Positions 1-7,634 of a DNA stretch of 39,039 nt are shown in pieces. Position 1 is the first letter of the stretch. Each line of letters starts with the position of its first letter. The stretch lies in NCBI GenBank assembly GCA_964646585.1, contig CAZYEY010000260.1, forward strand, positions 1-39,039. The letters are read 5' to 3'. The notes beneath the pieces are model-generated. The model made no database searches, was not told the DNA's origin, and worked only from the letters and a program-made list of their open reading frames with translations. The stretch comes from PFJX01 sp964646585. GTDB lineage: Bacteria > Pseudomonadota > Gammaproteobacteria > Burkholderiales > Thiobacillaceae. Position numbers and translations under genes: made by a program.

Positions 1-2
1 CC

Positions 3-257
3 GACGGCTGTGGCAAGTACAACGGCCGCATGGGGCGGTGATTGGGCCGGCGCGGGTAGCAGCAGGAACGGGTGGCGGGAGCCGACGCCACGGTCTGGCT
101 GGAGAAGCAGAACCGCTTCGCTACCCTGACCCTGGTGGCCAAGGTCACCGGCGCCCCCACCCTGAACCCCGGTGAGCGGGTGCGGGTGGCGGTGGAGGCC
201 ATCGACCTCCTGGACATCGACCTCGCATGCCGTTATCTGGCCCCGTCGAACGCCTGA
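3..257 (+). pseudogene. 3' end of an RNB-family (RNase II/R-like) exoribonuclease, apparently damaged
   Basis: Only the C-terminal end lies in the window. From about position 60 the frame reads QQERVAGADATVWLEKQNRF and continues with a beta-rich tail ending CRYLAPSNA, which fits the S1-like end of betaproteobacterial RNB proteins that precede a TonB-like gene. Just upstream the same frame reads KYNGRMGR and then meets stops at 39-41 and 57-59. Family members usually read roughly RYW-LRWLQQE there, and one inserted plus one deleted base would restore that. The lesion may be true decay or base errors near a contig edge. The stop overlaps the start of the next gene by about 31 bases, a layout expected of an intact operon. 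Confidence 0.6.
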
Positions 258-1189
258 AGGGGGCCTTCGCCCCCATCCCCTATGCGCCCCAGACCTCGGC
301 GGACTGGGACGACCGTTTCACCAAGGCCGTCCTGATCTCCGCCATCGTCCACGTGCTGTTCATCTTCGGCATGCAGTTCAAGGCGGCGAACCCCAAGCTG
401 TTCGAGAAGACCACCCCGCCTCTGGACGTGGTTCTGGTCAACGCCAAGAGCAAGAACAAGCCGGTCAAGGCCGACGTGCTCGCCCAGCACGACCTGGAGG
501 GCGGCGGCAACGTGGCGGAGAACCGTATGGCCAAGTCGCCCCTGCCCGTCTCCGAGCGGGAACAGGCCATGAGCGCGGAGGCCGAGTTCAACGCCCGGGT
601 CCAGGCCCTGGAGCAGCAGACCCAGGCCTTGATGAAGCAGATCAAGTCCGACTACAAGGTGCCGGAGCAGAAACCCGCCGTGGTGGCGGAACCCCGGCCG
701 CCCGCGCCGGTTCCGGCTCCGGTGGACCTGGCCGCCCGTAGCCTGGAGATGGCCAAGCTCCAGGCCCGCATCGACCAGCAGATGGACGAGTACCAGAAAC
801 GCCCCCGGCGGGGCCAGTACGGCATCAATGCCCAGGGCTTCACCTTCGCCCAGTACGTGGAGGACTGGCGCATCAAGGTGGAGAGGGTGGGCAACCTCAA
901 TTACCCCGAGGCGGCCCGGCGGGAGCGGGTCTACGGCAGCCTGATCATGGAGGCCTGCATCCGGCCCGACGGTGTGCTTTACGAGGAGGAGGGCAACACG
1001 CCCGCCATCGTGCGGTCCTCCGGCTCCAGGATCCTCGACGCGGCAGCCCTGAAGATCGTGCGCATGTCGGCGCCCTTCCCTGCGTTCTCCGCCGAGATGC
1101 GGGCCCAGATGACCAGGATGCGGCTGGACGTGTTCTGCATCACCCGGACCTGGACCTTCACCCGCTCCGACCAGCTTACCAGTCAATAA
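227..1189 (+). CDS. TonB-family protein (energy-transducer-like)
   Basis: The 320-residue protein has the TonB plan. A short cytoplasmic N-terminus is followed by one membrane segment at about residues 33-50 (VLISAIVHVLFIFGM), a charged, helix-prone stretch at about 108-145, a Pro-rich linker at about 150-168, and a C-terminal TonB-like domain from about 210. That domain holds the NYPEAARRE motif typical of the family. TonB proteins carry energy from ExbBD to outer-membrane receptors, but no exbB, exbD or receptor gene lies nearby, so this may be one of the TonB-like proteins of unknown partner found beside RNB ribonuclease genes. The start overlaps the ribonuclease 3' end. I leave the symbol empty because it need not be the functional tonB. 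Confidence 0.85.
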   Translation: MPLSGPVERLKGAFAPIPYAPQTSADWDDRFTKAVLISAIVHVLFIFGMQFKAANPKLFEKTTPPLDVVLVNAKSKNKPVKADVLAQHDLEGGGNVAENRMAKSPLPVSEREQAMSAEAEFNARVQALEQQTQALMKQIKSDYKVPEQKPAVVAEPRPPAPVPAPVDLAARSLEMAKLQARIDQQMDEYQKRPRRGQYGINAQGFTFAQYVEDWRIKVERVGNLNYPEAARRERVYGSLIMEACIRPDGVLYEEEGNTPAIVRSSGSRILDAAALKIVRMSAPFPAFSAEMRAQMTRMRLDVFCITRTWTFTRSDQLTSQ

Positions 1190-1263
1190 GCCGTTTTTCT
1201 GCTCCCATAAACACAATAAATACTATAGAATCATGGGGTTCTAATATTCACCGGGATTCCATC

Positions 1264-2277
1264 ATGCACATCGGCACCACCCTCACCCAGTTCATCATCG
1301 AGGAACAGCGCCATATCGCCGGTGCCACCGGCGAGTTCACCGCCCTCTTGAACGACCTGGTCACCTCCATCAAGGTCATCTCCAATGCCGTGAACAAGGG
1401 GGCGCTCATCGGCGTCATGGGGGCGCTGGATTCCCAGAATGTGCAGGGCGAGACCCAAAAGAAACTGGACGTGATCACCAACGAGATCATGATCCGCCAC
1501 AACGAATGGGCCGGCCACCTGGCCGGCATGGCCTCAGAAGAGATGGACGAGGTCTATGCCATCCCCAACAAGTATCCGCTGGGTAAATACCTGCTGGTGT
1601 TCGACCCCCTGGACGGTTCCAGCAACGTGGACATCAACATCTCCGTGGGCACCATCTTCAGCATCCTGCGGGCCCCGGTGGCCAACCGCGCCGCTACGGC
1701 CTCCGATTTCCTCCAGCCCGGCGTCAAGCAGGTCTGCGCTGGCTATGCCTTGTATGGTTCTTCCACGATGTTAGTGCTTACTACCGGTCACGGTGTGAAC
1801 GGCTTCACTCTGGACCGGGAAGTGGGCGAGTTCCTGCTCACCCACCCCGACATGCGCATCCCCGAGGAGACCAAGGAGTTCGCCATCAACGCCTCCAACC
1901 GCCGCTTCTGGGAAGCGCCGGTGCAGCGCTACGTGGAGGAATGCCTGGCGGGCAAGGAAGGCCCCCGGGGCAAGGACTTCAACATGCGCTGGGTGGCCTC
2001 CATGGTGGCCGAGGTGCACCGCATCCTCACCCGGGGCGGCATCTTCATGTATCCACGGGACACCAAGGACCCCAGCAAGCCCGGCAAGCTGCGCCTGATG
2101 TACGAGGCCAACCCCATGAGCTTCATCGTCGAGCAGGCGGGCGGGGCTTCTTCAACGGGCTATGAGCGCATCCTGGACATCCAGCCGGAAGGCCTGCACC
2201 AGCGGGTGCCGGTGATCCTGGGTTCGAAGAAGGAGGTGGAGGTGGTGGTGGGGTACCACCAGAAAAGCGAGTCTTGA
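1264..2277 (+). CDS. fbp: Fructose-1,6-bisphosphatase, class 1
   Basis: This 337-residue cytosolic enzyme hydrolyses fructose 1,6-bisphosphate to fructose 6-phosphate in gluconeogenesis and, in autotrophs, the Calvin cycle. The metal-binding signature FDPLDGSSNVDINISVGT lies at about residues 113-130, preceded by the acidic SEEMDE at 91-96. The C-terminal half has KLRLMYEANPMSFIVEQAGG, normal for class 1 enzymes. Length is typical. The 74-base gap upstream is unusually AT-rich (around 1215-1240, with TACTATAGAATC), so a promoter there is plausible, but I see no convincing -35 box. It converges on the nucleotidyltransferase gene with only 8 bases between stops and no terminator visible. Confidence 0.97.
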   Translation: MHIGTTLTQFIIEEQRHIAGATGEFTALLNDLVTSIKVISNAVNKGALIGVMGALDSQNVQGETQKKLDVITNEIMIRHNEWAGHLAGMASEEMDEVYAIPNKYPLGKYLLVFDPLDGSSNVDINISVGTIFSILRAPVANRAATASDFLQPGVKQVCAGYALYGSSTMLVLTTGHGVNGFTLDREVGEFLLTHPDMRIPEETKEFAINASNRRFWEAPVQRYVEECLAGKEGPRGKDFNMRWVASMVAEVHRILTRGGIFMYPRDTKDPSKPGKLRLMYEANPMSFIVEQAGGASSTGYERILDIQPEGLHQRVPVILGSKKEVEVVVGYHQKSES

Positions 2278-2285
2278 AAAGGCAG

Positions 2286-3404
2286 TCACCCCGCCGGCCC
2301 TGCATCCTTGCCCAGGCCAGGTTCCAATTCCGGCAACTTCGGCCGGGCAAGGACCTTCCGGATAAGGTGGGCGACCAGCAGTGGAAACGGCATCCGCATC
2401 CAGTGGGACCGGATGTAGAGCGCGAGCAGGGCCGCATCGCTTCCCCCATCACGGCAACTGGCATGATGCGGGCGAAATGCCCGTGCGTAGCATGCATCCA
2501 TGACTGCCCCCACCGCCCTGGCGGGGCTCCCCGTCCGCGCCGCCTCGACGATCTTTTCCGGAATGGGCGTATCCAGCAGCCGCTTCGTGTAGCGGATCGC
2601 GTAGTACAGCGGCCGTGACAAGCCCAACTCCATGGCTCTGGGGACCAGGGCATCCCAGAATCCCTCCTGGGCCCCGAAGTGGCGGAACAGGCTGTCCAGG
2701 TCGAACAAATCCCTGAGGCCGTTGCCCAGTTCTCCCTCATGAAACAAATGGGTGGCGCTGTGCAAGAGCATATCCGTGGGTTTCAGCACGAATAACCCGG
2801 GATGGCCCGTCAGGGGCACGGCCACGTCGATCAGGGCTGGGGTATTCACCTTGATGCGGGCCGTAGCCGGAAGGATCGTGTGGTGCACGTCAATCGTGGT
2901 GCCCCGCCGCACATGGCGCATGGGTGGAATCTCGTGCATCCATCGCCGGTAGTAACGCTGGTCGTAATCCGTGTGGTGCCCCCCTTGCCAGCCGTGGATC
3001 ATGAGTTTGCTCTCGGCGGCTTCCAGTCGGTCACGGGGCACCAGGATATCCACGTCGGAAAAGGTACGGCCGTAGGCGGCTGGCAGTCCGGCCATGACAT
3101 AGGCGGCCCCCTTGAGCAGAATCACCGGGGCGTCCAGCCCTGCCAGCGCACGCCTTATGCACTCCACTTCCCAGCGCATCGCGACATGTTGCCGCTCCAC
3201 CATGAGCAGCGCCGATGTCAGATGCTGACGTGGCGCGACAGGTACCTCGCCGATCAGGCCGGCGGCCTCGATCTCATGGGCGAGGCGGGCCAGGAGATTG
3301 GCACGTCTGCCCTGTCGCACCAGCAGATCCCAACCGCGCCCGTCGAGGTCGAGCGTGTCAGTGGGGCTGAGCAAAGCGGCGACGATGGGATCCCGGGCGA
3401 TCAT
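2286..3404 (-). CDS. Nucleotidyltransferase-fold protein (PF14907-like), last gene of an HprK-related cluster
   Basis: The 372-residue protein resembles the uncharacterised NTP_transf_5 family. The diagnostic stretch is LLKGAAYVMAGLPAAYG at about residues 96-112, then RTFSDVDILV at 113-122, where D117 and D119 form the DxD pair expected to bind metal. A His-rich TTIDVHHTILP follows near 180. I chose the ATG at 3404 because it sits one base after the kinase stop; the longer open frame upstream only shadows the kinase gene. Its substrate is unknown. A related protein in some lasso-peptide clusters works after a HprK-like kinase on the phosphorylated peptide, so modification of a phosphorylated product is a reasonable but unproven guess. 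Confidence 0.8.
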   Translation of the reverse strand: MIARDPIVAALLSPTDTLDLDGRGWDLLVRQGRRANLLARLAHEIEAAGLIGEVPVAPRQHLTSALLMVERQHVAMRWEVECIRRALAGLDAPVILLKGAAYVMAGLPAAYGRTFSDVDILVPRDRLEAAESKLMIHGWQGGHHTDYDQRYYRRWMHEIPPMRHVRRGTTIDVHHTILPATARIKVNTPALIDVAVPLTGHPGLFVLKPTDMLLHSATHLFHEGELGNGLRDLFDLDSLFRHFGAQEGFWDALVPRAMELGLSRPLYYAIRYTKRLLDTPIPEKIVEAARTGSPARAVGAVMDACYARAFRPHHASCRDGGSDAALLALYIRSHWMRMPFPLLVAHLIRKVLARPKLPELEPGLGKDAGPAG

Positions 3405-3405
3405 G

Positions 3406-4317
3406 TCATCGCGCCTCCAAGAGTCGACGGAAGGCCGGTTCCGCGTCATCCAAGTGGCCATAGGAGAATTCCAGGCAGCGACAACGGTCCACCAGGTCGC
3501 CGATGGCATCGAATCCCCTGACCCCATGGATGTCATAGTTGAAGGACTGCTCGGCCAGGAGCATGAAGGCACGGGCGGGATCGTAGGGCAGCATGCTCGG
3601 AGGGGCGTCTCTGACATAGCGGGGTAGCACGATCCAGGCGGGCCTGGCGGGCTCCCGTCGCCGCGCCACGCTGTCCCCGGGCGGACGCATGAGGCAGACC
3701 GTCCCCTTCGTGGTGTCCGGCATGGGACGGGTCATCACGGCATCCGGCGCGAAACGCCGGATCACCTCGATGGAAGCGTTCTTCAGATTCACCGGCCGCG
3801 CCATGCCATGGATCAGGCCGCTCTCCATGTCGTATAGGCCCAACTCATCGGACAGCAGCCGCCACCCTTTCTGAATCAGGCCGGAACACAAGGTGCTCTT
3901 GCCGGAGCCGGGCGGGGCCGGCAACAGGGCGGCAAGCCCGTCGCGCTCGACAACCGCGGCATGGATGATCAGGAATTGATGGGAATGGGCAGCCACACAC
4001 CAGTTCAACCCCCACTCCAGCATGGCAAATGCCTGGTGAACCGGAAGTGGAATGAAGGAGGGACGTCCGTCGAAATAAAAGCGGGCGTGAGGCCGCACCC
4101 AGCGGCGCAGGCCGCGATCCCGCGAGACTTCCACGTGGAAATCCGCGAAAGCATCGGGCTCCAGCACCTCGAATCCGCCATACATCCGCGCCATGTCCTC
4201 GCTGATGGAAGGAATATCCGAGCGGAGACGGGCCACGAAAGGATGGATGTCGAGCAAGAGCTCGCCCCGATGGAGGCGGTTGCGCAGTTCCGCCGTGGGG
4301 AGGTCGGCGATGATCAA
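3406..4317 (-). CDS. HprK-related kinase A
   Basis: The 303-residue protein carries a P-loop APPGSGKST at residues 134-142 and a second nucleotide-site motif, LLSDELGLYD, at 154-163, both arranged as in the C-terminal catalytic domain of HPr kinase/phosphorylase. The N-terminal half is not HprK-like, and no HPr or PTS gene lies nearby. The match is therefore to the HprK-related 'A' group that travels with a PqqD-like protein and a nucleotidyltransferase. Its start overlaps the PqqD-like gene's stop by four bases and its stop lies one base before the next start, so the genes are very likely co-transcribed and translationally coupled. The phosphorylated target is unknown; a peptide or the neighbouring secreted protein are candidates. 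Confidence 0.85.
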   Translation of the reverse strand: MIIADLPTAELRNRLHRGELLLDIHPFVARLRSDIPSISEDMARMYGGFEVLEPDAFADFHVEVSRDRGLRRWVRPHARFYFDGRPSFIPLPVHQAFAMLEWGLNWCVAAHSHQFLIIHAAVVERDGLAALLPAPPGSGKSTLCSGLIQKGWRLLSDELGLYDMESGLIHGMARPVNLKNASIEVIRRFAPDAVMTRPMPDTTKGTVCLMRPPGDSVARRREPARPAWIVLPRYVRDAPPSMLPYDPARAFMLLAEQSFNYDIHGVRGFDAIGDLVDRCRCLEFSYGHLDDAEPAFRRLLEAR

Positions 4318-4601
4318 AGGGGGAGGCTGGATACGAGGCCGAGGTTCCGCAACTTTAGCAAAGCGGCCTCGATGTATTCCAGCGCAGCTTCCCTGCGATC
4401 AAATTCGAGCAGGTCTTCAAGGCTGTCCAGAAGTTCCGGAGCGGAATAAGTCCCGTGGTTCAGCTTACTCAACAACTCGGCCTGGAGGGGATCCAACAAG
4501 TGGGTATCCCCACTGTCACATCGAAATACCACTGCCTCTCCCGGGGAGGCCCAACGACGCACCCGCAATTTTCCCGTCTCGATCCCGGACCACTGAGACA
4601 T
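4314..4601 (-). CDS. PqqD-like peptide-binding protein of the HprK-related A system
   Basis: This 95-residue protein has the PqqD / RiPP-recognition-element profile: an N-terminal beta-rich part (VRRWASPGEAVVFRCDSGDT), then LLDPLQAELLSKLNHG, where PqqD proteins read L-n-x-x-a-x-x-i-l-x-l, then a three-helix C-terminus with EYIEAALLKLRNLGLV. PqqD-like proteins hold leader peptides for modifying enzymes, so its presence suggests that something here is handled as a peptide substrate. It lies 28 bases after the secreted-protein gene and overlaps the kinase start by four bases. No radical SAM, cyclodehydratase or lasso cyclase gene is in the window. Identification rests on length, pattern and neighbours. 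Confidence 0.75.
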   Translation of the reverse strand: MSQWSGIETGKLRVRRWASPGEAVVFRCDSGDTHLLDPLQAELLSKLNHGTYSAPELLDSLEDLLEFDRREAALEYIEAALLKLRNLGLVSSLPL

Positions 4602-4629
4602 GCTGTTTTCGAGACGATATCAACGCGTA

Positions 4630-5340
4630 TCAGGGTTGGGTGAACCAGTTATTGTGGAGGTAGTTGACGATATCCGTCGTCGTCCACGTCACCGAGGGCA
4701 TATTGGGGGGCGAATAGAGGCCGGTGGCCATTTTCTTGAGTTCCTCGAAGCTGATGCACAAATCCATATCGTTATTGGGTATGGTTGACAGCAGGAGGTA
4801 GTTCAGCTGGGCGCAGATGATGTATTTCTGGAAATCGGTACCCGACGTCAACACGGTCTTGATCGTGGTCGAGTCGGTGAGTCCGGCGGGCCGGGCAATG
4901 GGCACCTTCGCGAACAGTCGGGCTACGGTGATGCTGTCCCAGGCAAACCCGGTCTGAGCCGTATTGCAGGCATCGTTCTTCAAACATGGGTATTTTTTAT
5001 AAAGCTGCGTCCACGGCTTGCTCGTGGTTCCCACTGTGGATCTCGCGGTGTTATCCCGCCAGTTCGTGATGGTCCATGTTTCATCGGCGTAGGAATTGTG
5101 GCCCGGATTGGTTTTCAGGCTTGTATTGGGGTTGATCTGCTCGGAACCCCAGGCAGAGGGCGATTTGCAGTGCCAGGCCAGGACGGGACGGCTGGCCAGG
5201 GTGAGCACCACGGGCACCGCAGCACCACCAAGCTTGATCAGGCGGCGACGTCCGGAAGCCACTTGCTTGGCCCCATTTGCGTCTTGGTGCGAATCGCGCG
5301 CCAAGGCGTTCTGATCGAGATTGCTGTCCTTGTCGGTCAT
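4630..5340 (-). CDS. Secreted Cys-containing protein of unknown function with ASRP-motif export signal
   Basis: I do not recognise a function. The 236-residue protein has a hydrophilic N-terminus, then RRR at 31-33 followed by a hydrophobic core LIKLGGAAVPVVLTLASRP (34-52) and a likely cleavage after A55 (PVLA/WHC). This resembles a Tat-type or late N-terminal signal. The mature part has five Cys (58, 119, 125, 176, 195) and is rich in Thr, Asn and Trp, suggesting a periplasmic or extracellular domain. The start is the ATG at 5340, with GGAG six bases upstream; an in-frame TTG at 5352 is less likely. It is the first confident gene of the cluster and is visibly less GC-rich than its neighbours. 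It may be the client of the PqqD/kinase/nucleotidyltransferase set. Confidence 0.75.
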   Translation of the reverse strand: MTDKDSNLDQNALARDSHQDANGAKQVASGRRRLIKLGGAAVPVVLTLASRPVLAWHCKSPSAWGSEQINPNTSLKTNPGHNSYADETWTITNWRDNTARSTVGTTSKPWTQLYKKYPCLKNDACNTAQTGFAWDSITVARLFAKVPIARPAGLTDSTTIKTVLTSGTDFQKYIICAQLNYLLLSTIPNNDMDLCISFEELKKMATGLYSPPNMPSVTWTTTDIVNYLHNNWFTQP

Positions 5341-5389
5341 GACGTACTCCAATAATGTGTTCGAGCGACCCCCCGTGGATAAACCCAGT

Positions 5390-5548
5390 TTAGGTCACTG
5401 GCCCATCCGACTTACCGGGGAAGGACATTCCCCAACAGACGGTAGGTCGCGAAGCAAAGGTATACACAGTACTAGCAATTATCGCGCCACCCAGAGCGAA
5501 TACGTTCAGTGCCTTGTTTTCAATGGATAAACAGGCCAAATGTCCCAA
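5390..5548 (-). CDS. Possible small ORF with the same LGGA...ASRP motif (or remnant of a duplicate)
   Basis: Between prmC and the secreted-protein gene the minus strand holds a short frame containing FALGGAIIASTVYTFASRPT. The secreted protein next door has LGGAAVPVVLTLASRPVLAW, so LGGA, T-[L/F]-ASRP and a Trp four residues after ASRP recur with one residue difference in spacing. The frame is open back to an ATG at 5617 inside prmC, but the only starts outside prmC are TTG codons at 5548 and 5539, without a good ribosome site. It ends 49 bases before the next ATG. It could be a short peptide substrate of about 50 residues or a decayed paralogue. The motif match is seen; expression is inference. 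Confidence 0.35.
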   Translation of the reverse strand: MGHLACLSIENKALNVFALGGAIIASTVYTFASRPTVCWGMSFPGKSDGPVT

Positions 5549-5571
5549 CGATGACGGGGAAGACAAAAAGG

Positions 5572-5577
5572 ATTGTA
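5572..5577 (-). promoter_or_regulatory. Possible -10 box (TACAAT) for the HprK-related cluster
   Basis: On the minus strand TACAAT (5 of 6 to the consensus) lies in an AT-rich patch just past the prmC stop. A poor -35 candidate, TTCCTG, is 16 bases further upstream. Transcription would begin near 5565 and include the small ASRP-motif frame and the four cluster genes. It is the best site seen in this gap but is weak. Confidence 0.3.
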
Positions 5578-5592
5578 AAGATTTTCGACAAG

Positions 5593-6444
5593 TCAGGAAT
5601 TTGGCTTGCGGCCCCATATGACCCTGGGTATCCCCGCCAAGTCTTGTAGCGTGACGATATTTCGATATCGCAGCTGAATCATCAACATGCGACAGGCCTC
5701 GGACTGGTCATGGCCATGCTCCAATACCAGGCAGCCCTCCGGGGTGAGATGCTCTGGCGCGGTCATGATCAGCTCGCGCAAGTCATCCAGCCCCTCCTCC
5801 CCGGCGACCAGGGCCGTCCGTGGCTCGAACCTCACATCCCCCTCCGCCAAATGCGCATCCTGCGCCGCGATGTAGGGTGGGTTGGATACGATCAAGTCGA
5901 AGGGGGCACCTTGTAAGCCTGCGAACCAGTCGCTCAGCCGCCAGGCTACCCGGGCGCCCAGGCGCTGGCCGTTCTCCATGGCCACCGCCAGCGCGGCTTC
6001 GCTGTTGTCCACGCCAACCACGTGCCAGCCCGGGCGGGCAAGGGCGATGGAGATCGCGATACAACCGCTGCCAGTACCCAAGTCCAACAAGCGCACGTTG
6101 TCCTTGTCGGCGAAGCGCTCGAGTACGGCATCCACGAGCAACTCCGTCTCCGGACGTGGAATGAGCACATCCGGGGTGACCCGAAAGCGATGGCCGTAAA
6201 ACTCCTTCTCCCCCAGGATGTAGGCGACGGGCTCGCCGCGCGCTCTGCGATCGAGCAAACGGGTCATGGCATCCATCTGGGTGGCGTCCAGATCATCCCG
6301 GTCATGACCGATCAGCCAGGAATGATCTACCGACAGCGCATGGCCCACGAGGGCCCGAACTTCGATCCTTGCTTCCCGGCGTTCGAGGGACAGGGCCCCG
6401 GCCAGGCGGGACGAAGCTTGCTCCAGGTATTCGGACAGCGTCAT
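5593..6444 (-). CDS. prmC: Release-factor glutamine N5-methyltransferase
   Basis: The 283-residue cytosolic enzyme methylates the Gln of the GGQ motif in release factors, using S-adenosylmethionine. Residues 1-85 form the helical release-factor-binding domain with EPVAYILGEKEFYG. The SAM site DLGTGSGCIAISIA is at about 121-134 and the catalytic NPPYIA at 188-193. The gene lies 16 bases after prfA, which encodes its substrate, in the common hemA-prfA-prmC order. Length and motifs are normal and nothing is odd. Confidence 0.96.
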   Translation of the reverse strand: MTLSEYLEQASSRLAGALSLERREARIEVRALVGHALSVDHSWLIGHDRDDLDATQMDAMTRLLDRRARGEPVAYILGEKEFYGHRFRVTPDVLIPRPETELLVDAVLERFADKDNVRLLDLGTGSGCIAISIALARPGWHVVGVDNSEAALAVAMENGQRLGARVAWRLSDWFAGLQGAPFDLIVSNPPYIAAQDAHLAEGDVRFEPRTALVAGEEGLDDLRELIMTAPEHLTPEGCLVLEHGHDQSEACRMLMIQLRYRNIVTLQDLAGIPRVIWGRKPNS

Positions 6445-6460
6445 GACCAGGCGGCTGAAA

Positions 6461-7543
6461 TCAGTCCTCGCCTGACAAGGCCGCCAACTGCTCCGCCTGG
6501 TGCTCGGCGGTGAGGGCGTTGATGAGTTCGTCCAGCTCGCCCTCCATGACGAAGTTCAGCTTGTACAGCGTGAGATTGATGCGGTGGTCGGTGACCCGGC
6601 CCTGGGGGAAATTGTAGGTACGGATGCGGTCGGAGCGGTCTCCGGTGCCGATGAGGCTCTTGCGGGTGCTGGCCACCGATGCCTGGAGTTCCCGGTCGCG
6701 CAGGTCCTTGAGGCGGGCGGCGAGCACCGACAGGGCCTGGGCCTTGTTGCGGTGCTGGGAACGGTCGTCCTGGCATTCCACCACCAGGCCGGTGGGCAGG
6801 TGGGTGACGCGCACCGCCGAATCGGTCTTGTTGATGTGCTGGCCGCCGGCGCCGCTGGCGCGGAAAGTGTCGATGCGCAGGTCCGCGGGGTTGATGTCGA
6901 TCTCGCCGGCATCAATGGCCTCGGGCATCACTGCCACGGTGCAGGTGGAGGTGTGGATGCGGCCCTGGGCCTCGGTTTCTGGCACACGCTGGACCCGGTG
7001 GCCGCCGGACTCGAACTTCAGTTTCGAATAGGCTCCGGCGCCCACGATGCGGGCGATGATTTCCTTGTAGCCGCCCACCTCGCCCTCGCTTTCCGACACC
7101 ACCTCCACTTTCCAGCGCTGGCGCTCGGCGTAGCGGGCATACATGCGGAACAGGTCGCCGGCGAACAGGGCGGACTCGTTGCCGCCGGTACCGGCGCGGA
7201 TCTCCAGGAAGAGGTTGCGCTCATCGTTGGGATCCCGGGGCAGCAGCAGGATCTGAAGCCGGGCATCCAGATCGGCCAGGCGGGCCTTGGCCGCCTCCAC
7301 TTCTTCCTGGGCGAACGCCTTCATCTCCGGATCGGACAGCAGCTCCTCGGCGGTGGCCAGATCGGCCCGGGCCTGCTGCCAGGCCTGGTAATGCTCCACC
7401 ACCGGGGTGATGTCAGCGTGTTCCTGATGGAGCTTGCGGTACTGGGCCAGATCCGCCGTGGCCCGCTCGTCGGCCAGCAGACGGTCGAGTTCCTCCCGGC
7501 GCAGGGCAAGCTGTTCGAGTTTGGACTGAAGGGATGGCTTCAT
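6461..7543 (-). CDS. prfA: Peptide chain release factor 1
   Basis: This 360-residue factor reads UAA and UAG stop codons on the ribosome. The GGQ hydrolysis motif is in SGAGGQHIN (GGQ at 233-235). The stop-recognition PxT motif appears as P188-E189-T190 in RVPETEAQGR; PxT marks RF1, whereas RF2 has SPF. The N-terminal helical domain (about 1-100) and AGTGGNES (117-124) are standard. The 89-base gap after hemA carries palindromes rather than a clear promoter. Its product is the substrate of the downstream PrmC. Confidence 0.97.
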   Translation of the reverse strand: MKPSLQSKLEQLALRREELDRLLADERATADLAQYRKLHQEHADITPVVEHYQAWQQARADLATAEELLSDPEMKAFAQEEVEAAKARLADLDARLQILLLPRDPNDERNLFLEIRAGTGGNESALFAGDLFRMYARYAERQRWKVEVVSESEGEVGGYKEIIARIVGAGAYSKLKFESGGHRVQRVPETEAQGRIHTSTCTVAVMPEAIDAGEIDINPADLRIDTFRASGAGGQHINKTDSAVRVTHLPTGLVVECQDDRSQHRNKAQALSVLAARLKDLRDRELQASVASTRKSLIGTGDRSDRIRTYNFPQGRVTDHRINLTLYKLNFVMEGELDELINALTAEHQAEQLAALSGED

Positions 7544-7556
7544 CGGGATCTTGGGC

Positions 7557-7634
7557 AGGTCGGGTTAACGGTCTTATCCCCTAGCCCGACACGGCGTGGA
7601 TGTCGGGTTACGGCGCTGCGCGCCTGACCAACCT
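7557..7634 (-). repeat. REP-like palindromic sequences between hemA and prfA
   Basis: The gap holds GGTCGGGTTAACGG, then AGCCCGACA (7583-7591) pairing with TGTCGGGTT (7601-7609), then a second hairpin around CGGCGCTGCGCGCC with the tail CTGACCAACCTAC. The recurring CCCGAC/GTCGGG core matches the look of extragenic palindromes common in proteobacterial genomes. No T-run follows, so it is not an intrinsic terminator, though it could protect or trim the mRNA. Strand is arbitrary. Confidence 0.5.

Noticed and set aside
1190..1263. Defined promoter before fbp
   Set aside because: The gap is AT-rich and has TACTAT/TATAGA, but no -35 at a usable distance, so I do not list it as a feature.
5390..5617. 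75-codon version of the small ASRP frame starting at the ATG at 5617
   Set aside because: That start lies inside prmC and upstream of the only promoter-like site; a later TTG start fits better if the frame is used at all.
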